A DNA stretch of 64,000 nt from Trichoplusia ni (taxonomy: Eukaryota; Arthropoda; Insecta; Lepidoptera; Noctuidae): assembly GCF_003590095.1 (NCBI RefSeq), contig NC_039486.1:6508336-6572335 (forward strand), written 5' to 3'. The translations under genes and the position numbers were made by a program. Of the stretch, positions 57,901-64,000 are shown piece after piece. Below the pieces are notes generated by a model, which ran no database searches, was not told the DNA's origin, and was given only the letters and a program-made list of their open reading frames with translations. Position 1 is the first letter of the stretch. Each line of letters opens with the position of its first letter.

Positions 57901-60900
57901 CATTTTTACGAATATAGGTAACTAGATACCTGACCTATCTATAGTAAGCTTTACTACGTTGAGTAGCTGTTAAAGGTCGAGAATAAAACTAACGCAAACA
58001 TTTATCACGGCAATTTGGCTGGCAGATATTGCCCTAATTTTGTGCCAACGATGGTGAGGCCAGATTGTCCATGAAACGTTTACGAGTTAGGGTACTTAAA
58101 AGTTAAAATATAGGTGCCTATGTACTTACCATGGTAAATCGTTGCTGGGCGTTCCCGTACAAATGATGTGGGATCCTATGCTCAGAGGTTCTGTCAAGGT
58201 GTGTGTAAACTTCACTTCTTGAGCCTCCGCAAGTTGGGCCTGAAAGGAAACCATGCCTAATTTATAAAAACTTCTCACAACCAGCCATGTAATAGATATT
58301 AAGGAAAGCCTTCAAGGATTGTTCACTGAAAAAGAGCAGACACGCTCTTTTTCAGTGAACAATCCTTGATAGCTTGTTTTACATAGCTTAATGTCAACGC
58401 ATTAAACATTGTTGTATCGAAATGAATATGAAAAAAGGAAATGTACTTTCATTTGGGAATAATGCACCACGAATAAATCATTTTCGAAAAAATAATGTAT
58501 TTGGTTACCTATACATATTAAATGATAGTTTGTACCCGGACTTCAGAATCCAGTATCAGGTATTTCTAAGCAAAATCATAATCTCGGAATTAGTCACTAG
58601 TTAAATAATGTTAATGCCACATAAAGCGAACTTTATGGCCTGAATAATAAGTAGCTGCTTACTCATACTAAAAACACCACTAAACGCAGTAGTAAAGCCA
58701 AATCATTATAATTTTATCCAAATGAAAAAATAGGCACATCATAAATCATAATTTAATGCTATTTCTGCACTAGGAAAGTCCAAAAATGTGATATATTGTG
58801 TGTCATGAAAGTCCTAACAGCTAGGAGCATCGGGACTCAGTTCATTTACCTAATTGTCTGATAAAAATATCCAACGAGCACAAAGGTATGACAATTTTAG
58901 ATCGAACTGCAGAGAAACAGTTCGCATTAATATTAGTCTGAACTACGTGATCTCCTTGCCAATTGATTGACTTAAACCATTGATAAACTGTTCACGAATT
59001 CGCTAGCCACTTAGAGCGTTGATTAAATTACAGAGCTGAGGTCATCAGACATGTCATGCCATAATTGGTGTCAAAGTTTAAGAATAAGTAAGACAATGTA
59101 TTTTGTCCCTGAGGACGAATTTATATGCTTAGGCCGACGACTAACGACTCTACAAGTAGTTGGGTATGACACGAAAATTTTGCCTGTCCTCTTAGGAAAC
59201 AGGAAATGGGAAGGATGCATTCTGATGGTAGCCGGCAGGAGTAGCTACCGTAATAAATAACTCTACCCGATTGCAGAAGACTCATTAAGATTTCACGCAG
59301 CATTTGTCCGGGAAGACAACTATTGCACGTTTGGCCACAAATTTATAAAAAAATAAACAAAAGCTTAATGGCTTCTGTTCATTCATTAGTTACATGCTTA
59401 TTTCTTCTTGTTGTAATGTAGGTACTTAATTTTTAACAATATAGTAAAGATAAGAAAGATTAAAACTATTACCTTCAGTAATGAGTATTGTTAACATGAA
59501 CGTGCTGCATCACAATAGCTATTTTACAGGGTACAAGGTTAAAATTTTTTATTGAGAGACAATGTTGAGAAACTTGAAATTTCATTCAGTCTTTAGATTA
59601 ATCTAAGTAAATATTTTCTAATTCCCTAGAAGCTACAAGTTAAGCTGCGTTTCTATCAAGCTGAGCGAGGAAAATGTGTCGTACGGAAACTGGATGGCGG
59701 TGACGTGAAAAAGCACATTAACGTGCGGTGCGGAGTACGGTGTACTGGACTATCTGAAACAGCAAGTGGCTAATCTACTTACAAACTCCTTACTTACACA
59801 CAGCCCTCGAAACATACTCCTCGCACACATCCCTCTCTTGTTTTTATATGCGCTATATTCTAGCTTCCGCTAAGCCGGCTACCACTAAGGTGAGATAAAT
59901 GAAGCTGTTCTGTTGTTCTTTCTTTACAAAGTTTAGACATCCCTCGCTTCAGTCGCAACACATCCTTCCACGTTTCCAGTATAAACGAAGCCTTAAGCTT
60001 CCCAGCTAACTTTGCATTTAAAATTACGATGACCATCTTGACTTTTGATCACTTGCTGACAGACTTTTACTGAAGCTTTATATTAATTAACCTCCGCGTT
60101 TTCCGTATGGGCCAGTATTTAATTTGTTTATCAAAAGTTAGCAACCGATAGGAAAACATCGAAGTTGTGAATGCACGGGTTTCAAAAATACTTTGGTATC
60201 AGAAAGTAATATTGAGGACAAAAACAATTTAATTATGGTTATGCCAGTGCATACGATTTTCCCTAAATGACCACTAGGTAGGTAGGTTCTGTTAATTATA
60301 ATAATTGTCAGGTTAGCAGCTATAACTAAGTTATTTAGTTAGTTTATATTAACACAATGGTGTAAGCTCGCGTGACTAAACGCAATCAATAGCCATCGAA
60401 CATGCTATTCTCCAAACCTAGGTACTTAGATTATTTAATATGACAGAAAATCGATTGTTAGCGAAAATTTCTTACTTAATAATTACATTTTTTTATGCAG
60501 GCATAAAAAACGTTCTTTCCTTTTTCAAAAAACGCATAAAACTAATTTCTTTGTCTTTTTTTCTTTTCTAGTAGCATTATTACCGATGCAGATATGAATA
60601 ATACGAATGCACTACCACTAAGTACGTATAAAATATTAAATTTCCTTTTTGAAGCTGGAACGGCACATTTGCCTTTCTTCTAAAAGTAGACAGAAAAATG
60701 AATAATAAGTCTAACAACATGCCAAAACACAGCGACTGGGAAAACAGTTGCGTGACTTGAGTATTTCAGCTTAATCAATAGCACCAGCGGGGTAACTGTA
60801 GGACCTGCGCCCGCTTTGAAGTGGGGACTAGTAGAAATGTAAGAAAATAAATTTCAATTGTAACCGTTTCACGCCCAAACACCTAGACCGATTTCGATGA

Positions 60901-63900
60901 GATTTTATGTGGAGGTCGCTGGCGCCTTGGTTCAACAAGTAGGTTTTATCCGATTTATGGAAGGATATGTCTTTGCATGCAGCTGTAACCGACATCCAGG
61001 ATCCGAAGCAGCCAGCAACACCTAGTATACAAAGGAATTTATTATTTTTTGATAACATGAATTCTTGTGCTCTCCTTTCTATGGTGTAGAGGTACTGCTT
61101 TGCCTGAGTTATTACAGATTACAAGCTGATATTATTATCGGTGTGCACATACATATTTTATGTTATAGAAATTGTGTCACACTACCTATAAACGATTTGG
61201 TATAGTTGCCGCTGTGTGTTTGTATTGATAGTGGAAGGGCTTACCAGAATAATATCAGTGAGTTTTTCCTATGATAAGACGGTACCTATAACATGTGAAT
61301 ATAGTTTTTTATATGAAGTTATTCATCAGTTATCGGAGTATCGTCTGACACTGCAGATAACTAACGCATTATCATGGGTTACGTTGATGATATAATTTTA
61401 CTGTTATTTCATTTGCCTCTGATAATACCTGTACCTAATGAAAGTTATTGGTATGCAGAAATTCATTTAGAAAATAAGAATGCGACTTTCTTTATTGTAT
61501 AGCATTATTTATTTAAATCGTACTTAATTATAAGGTAGTCTATAATGGCGGTGTATGTCGGCGATGAGGTTTCTTTTTTTTTTTAAGAAGAACTTTAAAA
61601 GAACTTTAAAATTCATAAGGTGGTCTAGGGTTATTTTCTTTTAGGATGATACAGTAGATCTGCAACTATTTTAAAATTTGTTTTATCAATATATCGTTAT
61701 AAACACTTCGGTTTAATAAAAAAAACAACGATAGTACCATTAAAAGTAGGTACGTAAGTGTAGCATTAGGCACTGATTTTGTTATACAGATGAAAAGGCA
61801 AATACGTAGATTTGCTCGTTTTAAAAAATTGCAGTGAGGTCAGCTTCAGTCAACCTTCACACTGAAAATAAAATAGTGTTACTCGTCAGAATTATTTTCA
61901 CATCATTGTTGGTGACGACATTTCTTGATGCCGGATATTAGATAATTACTAGGCATTATTTTGGTAGGTAACCTACGTAATGTGGTCATTAAAACTATGC
62001 CAGTTAAAATAAATAAATAACGGACATCATTTGGGAGGTTCTTATTTTAAATTTCGGCACTTTCGTTAATTTAATAACGGACGACCTAAGAAAGTCAGTC
62101 AATCTACAAAAACTGAATTAAAGGTATACCTATTAGTGACTGTTTTTTTATAGTACCGATATAATATGTTTTTTTGCATAGTTGTTATGATTGTGATTAT
62201 GATAATATTATATCGTAAAGAATCTCCCTCATCGTTTAAAATAAGTTAAGATTGTTATTTATTAGTATACCTATATTACCTTCTACTTAGTAAGAATATA
62301 AGGTTTTAGGCCTTCATTCATAATTGGGCTTATAATTTGATTGCTTTATATGTCTCGGAGCGGGTTGGGTTATCGTCTCTCCCGCAGGTGCACGATGCAA
62401 TGCAAACTTTAAGTTTAAACAACTACAAAAAACATGAATAGTTCACATTTTATGAGGGATCATTCAACTTATCATTACTTCTTTGACCCTTTATTTACAA
62501 TAATAAATACAGCAGTGTTATCCAAATTGAATGCCAGCTTCTGAATTATTACTCGTAAATCTCAAGAATAACAAATTGCTGTAAATATAGTGTTACAATC
62601 GACAAAAAAGTAACCTTGATAGTATAAAATAGGCAGGTAGCTGTTAAACGTCTACTAAGTGTGTGCGACGGTATTCACACAACTTAGTGAGTCATGTAAA
62701 TAAATAATATATGCGTCACGCGGGAAGGGCAAGACAGTGACTTTTTCAAAGTTATAAAAAAACATATAAAGGGCCTTAAGCCGTTATCGCTAAAAATGAC
62801 AGGTTCAGGAACATTCACATATTTTCTAAACTGTATAAAAGAAAACATCAGGTAATCAATATTACTTATAAAATACCTACTTACAACAAGCAAAGAAGGT
62901 TAAGTAATAATTGCAATAATATTTTAAGCAATTACCAAGGAAACTGGAAGATTTTCTTCATTTTCATCAGTTCCTGGTTGCCGGGAGCGACAAAACAAAC
63001 GGCGGCAAAAAGCTCCGCATCCGCATCTATCACCGAAACAGACCATATTAGGTGCTCATTTATTCACTAAACTGTCCCACTAGATTTATTAAGCGCGATT
63101 CAATTAAAATTTGTAAATCAGTGTGACTGCAAATTTCGCGCGACCGCATCCCACTAAAATATCCGCTCAAACTGTATTCAACCTCAATCGTGCTGCTAGC
63201 TACGTTTAGCCAGCCGTCTCGGCCGTGCTTATGCCTACCTACCTACCGCAAAACTAGCGAAGTAGCGGCGATCGGGGCACGTATATAACTACTTAGTAGT
63301 TTTGTTTGCTTGTTGTTTTGTTAGTTACACATTGTATAGCAGCAGGTAGATATAATGTACCACCAACTGTGAAGTGTGTGAACGATAAGAAAGATCGAGT
63401 GTCGACTCTGTCTTTCATGCACCATAGACCACAAAATCATCATTTCCTATAGTTTTAAGTTTCGTGTCGCTATAGTGTCAGTACATATTTTATTTTAAAT
63501 CCTACTAGTTAAATTAAGATGCCAAATTAATTCCAGATTAGATCAATTTCATTTTAAAAATAAAGCGACGTAAAATCGTATTTTATAGAAAGTTGTTTTA
63601 CTATGATAGTCATCATCACAAGGCCAGCGGCTTGGAATTATATTTTGTTTGTTGACATGACTTCTACTGACCACAAAGTAAAGGTACAAAACATTTGAAG
63701 TAGAATCCGATTAGGTAGGTATCTCCGGTTTTGACTTGTAAGAGCGTTTATAAACAAAAGATGTTAATCACATTTAAATACGAATCTTTGAGTGATATGA
63801 TCTGTGTTTATTTGTTGCATGATGAACTACAATATTAAAGTGAAATCGTAAAACTAACCTCAAAATCCAAAGCATCTTCAGCGAAGTCGTATTCAATAAA

Positions 63901-64000
63901 ATCTCTTGGAATTTTGCCTTCTTCTACACCATAATCCATTCTTACACAATTCACGCATATCATCACTTTCAAGTTTTTATCAGAACGTCGTCCTACCAAC
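54747..64000 (-). CDS. Tandem-repeat galectin (two carbohydrate-recognition domains)
   Basis: Galectins bind beta-galactosides and act in cell adhesion and, in insects, in immunity; most lack a classical signal peptide. Six shared exons encode two galectin domains. The first has HFNVR, VVRN and NKWGQEE, which match the family pattern HxNxR...VxN...WxxE. The second has HVNVR, VVLN and WGPERR, an acceptable but more divergent version. Two upstream exons end in phase 0 and fit the acceptor at 58,240: 62,936-63,046 with its own ATG, and 63,859 to the window edge. The short form would have 365 residues. The specific ortholog is not claimed. Confidence 0.9.
55196..55400 (-). CDS. Galectin exon, core of second domain
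   Basis: 205 nt, acceptor GCTTCAG, donor AAG|GTCAAT. Encodes LRPLLHSFAIDLMDSAREWP, HVNVRAYVESQRERQLVVLN and AWLGDWGPERRQ, which hold the sugar-binding positions of the domain. GC-rich compared with its surroundings. Its first part is duplicated immediately upstream. Confidence 0.93.
55356..55434 (+). repeat. Tandem duplication across galectin exon boundary, unit A
   Basis: 79 bp including the first 45 nt of the exon and 34 nt of the intron. Unit B follows directly at 55,435-55,509 with about 85 percent identity by eye. Confidence 0.85.
55435..55509 (+). repeat. Tandem duplication across galectin exon boundary, unit B
   Basis: 75 bp. On the minus strand it keeps an acceptor (GACCAG) and reads RLWPLLRSFAIDLMDS, but no donor follows, so it cannot form an exon alone. 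Use of its acceptor would insert codons and extra intron sequence. Confidence 0.85.
55511..56239 (-). other. Galectin intron
   Basis: About 730 nt with no feature beyond the tandem duplication at its downstream end. Confidence 0.6.
56242..56363 (-). CDS. Galectin exon, start of second domain
   Basis: 122 nt, acceptor TTAAAG, donor AG|GTTAGT. Encodes VPYRGSLDLPPEDTEPVWQA then ASLSNGIPEGQQLVIYGR, strands that open the second galectin domain. Confidence 0.92.
56366..56882 (-). other. Galectin intron
   Basis: About 520 nt, AT-rich, nothing recognised. Confidence 0.6.
56885..57104 (-). CDS. Galectin exon, end of first domain and linker
   Basis: 220 nt, acceptor TTTTCAG, donor GAA|GTGAGT. Encodes LFPFKADRPFTIEIVVDEKE, WAVDGVQYCSYTHRIPNLFT and VQVTGIRDASLK. 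FPFKxDxPFxIxI and FxxRIP-like motifs are characteristic of galectins. Confidence 0.94.
57107..57543 (-). other. Galectin intron
   Basis: About 437 nt, AT-rich, nothing recognised. Confidence 0.6.
57545..57691 (-). CDS. Galectin exon, core of first domain
   Basis: 147 nt, acceptor TATATAG, donor AG|GTATGT. Encodes FAVNIGFGDADSGRGDIAVH, then HFNVRQPQCYVVRNTRRHNK and WGQEETTAF. All main sugar-contact positions (His, Asn, Arg, Asn, Trp, Glu) are present. Confidence 0.94.
57694..58128 (-). other. Galectin intron
   Basis: About 435 nt, nothing recognised. Confidence 0.6.
58130..58239 (-). CDS. Galectin exon, start of first domain
   Basis: 110 nt, acceptor CTTTCAG, donor TG|GTAAGT. Encodes AQLAEAQEVKFTHTLTEPLS then IGSHIICTGTPSNDLPW. 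Starts in phase 0, which lets either upstream exon join. Confidence 0.92.
58312..58369 (+). repeat. Perfect 26-bp inverted repeat, 6-base loop
   Basis: Left arm begins TCAAGGATTGTTCACTGAAA and ends AAGAGC; right arm is its exact reverse complement; loop AGACAC. Intronic, 70 bp past the galectin acceptor region. Confidence 0.92.
59634..60003 (+). mobile_element. Non-autonomous DNA transposon (MITE-like)
   Basis: Starts AAGTTAAGCTGCGTTTCTAT and ends with the related inverse of AAGCTTAAGGCTTCGTTTAT. The inner AAATGTGTCG and TGTGTTGCG also pair as imperfect terminal inverted repeats. The GCTGCGTTTC-type end is frequent in moth genomes. No transposase. Confidence 0.55.
60855..61025 (+). mobile_element. 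Transposon-derived fragment
   Basis: Contains GTAACCGTTTCACGCCCAAA, CCTAGACCGATTTCGATGAG and GCAGCTGTAACCGACATCCA, resembling interspersed repeats common in Lepidoptera. No coding capacity seen. Confidence 0.45.
62936..63046 (-). CDS. Galectin alternative first coding exon (cysteine-rich)
   Basis: ATG at 63,044-63,046, donor TTG|GTAATT. Encodes 37 residues beginning MVCFGDRCGCGAFCRRLFCR, then GTDENEENLPVSL. A TGA lies in frame 9 nt upstream of the ATG, so it is a true start. Phase 0 matches exon 58,130-58,239. Five cysteines near the start could be lipid-modified or bind metal; this is speculation. Confidence 0.7.
63049..63856 (-). other. 5' UTR, promoter and intron between galectin first exons
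   Basis: The first 240 nt (63,047-63,290) is GC-richer and probably 5' UTR plus promoter of the short form. The remainder is intronic or intergenic with no feature recognised. Confidence 0.5.
63282..63287 (-). promoter_or_regulatory. TATA box of galectin short form
   Basis: Minus-strand TATATA within TTATATACGTGCC, followed by a GC-rich stretch. A start about 30 nt further on would give a 5' UTR near 210 nt before the ATG at 63,046. Confidence 0.4.
63859..64000 (-). CDS. Galectin upstream exon (partial, runs to window edge)
   Basis: Open on the minus strand from the right edge to donor GAG|GTTAGT. Reads GRRSDKNLKVMICVNCVRMD, then GVEEGKIPRDFIEYDFAEDA and LDFE. Phase 0 fits exon 58,130-58,239, giving ALDFE-AQLAEAQEVKF. 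It could also belong to another gene; the upstream part is not visible. Confidence 0.6.

Larger units (their letters stand above)
58242..62933 (-). other. Galectin large intron
   Basis: About 4.7 kb. It holds the 26-bp hairpin at 58,312-58,369 and two transposon-derived segments listed separately. Short plus-strand open frames at 58.4 and 59.05 kb show no recognisable protein. Confidence 0.55.

Noticed and set aside
59051..59303. Overlapping open frames on both strands near 59.1-59.3 kb
   Set aside because: No recognisable protein; may be an old transposon remnant but the evidence is too thin to annotate.
1..64000. tRNA, rRNA, CRISPR array or bacterial-type operon signals
   Set aside because: None seen; the spliced gene structure is clearly that of an animal nuclear genome.

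Overview
The window looks like nuclear DNA of a moth or butterfly (Lepidoptera). The evidence is AT-rich intergenic sequence, long introns with arthropod-type splice sites, an insect Dscam1 with three mutually exclusive exon clusters, an insect-type glycogen phosphorylase, and interspersed repeats of a type common in moths (for example near 49.8-50.1 kb and 59.6-60.0 kb). All three recognisable genes lie on the minus strand, so each reads from high to low coordinates.

Dscam1 (about 39.7 kb down to the left edge). A probable non-coding first exon lies near 39.63-39.73 kb. The signal-peptide exon is at 33.5 kb, Ig1 exons are at 25.4 and 24.6 kb, and the exon 4 cluster (18.0-23.1 kb) has 17 intact alternatives for the first half of Ig2 plus one decayed copy. 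Constant exon 5 follows at 17.6 kb. The exon 6 cluster (11.2-16.7 kb) has 28 alternatives for the first half of Ig3. Six constant exons (9.3-11.05 kb) complete Ig3 and encode Ig4-Ig6. The exon 9 cluster (0.3-8.1 kb) has 18 alternatives, each a whole Ig7. Phases agree throughout: every exon 4, 6 or 9 alternative can join its constant neighbours in frame, so the visible part alone allows 17 x 28 x 18 = 8568 ectodomains. The later Ig, fibronectin, transmembrane and cytoplasmic exons lie beyond the left edge. Several alternatives have no in-frame ATG and were read directly from the sequence between splice sites.

Glycogen phosphorylase (41.7-52.7 kb). Nine coding exons join in perfect phase to an 841-residue enzyme with the regulatory phospho-serine region and the pyridoxal-phosphate lysine at residue 680. 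A TATA box and initiator lie upstream. One intron carries a perfect 190-bp inverted repeat within a segment bounded by 46-bp direct repeats.

Tandem-repeat galectin (54.7 kb to the right edge). Six shared exons encode two galectin domains. Two different upstream exons splice in phase to the same acceptor, so two N-termini are likely: one short and cysteine-rich with its own TATA box, the other continuing out of the window. The gene also holds a 26-bp perfect hairpin and a fresh tandem duplication across an exon start.

The most unusual material is the splicing architecture of Dscam1: a block of four adjacent exon 6 alternatives with GC instead of GT donors, a GC donor in an exon 9 alternative, a pyrimidine motif repeated after exon 4 alternatives with a complementary site downstream of the cluster, inter-exon spacers down to 21 nt, and a decaying exon 4 copy. 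All exon boundaries were inferred by eye from splice consensus, phase and protein similarity; no alignment or RNA data were available.
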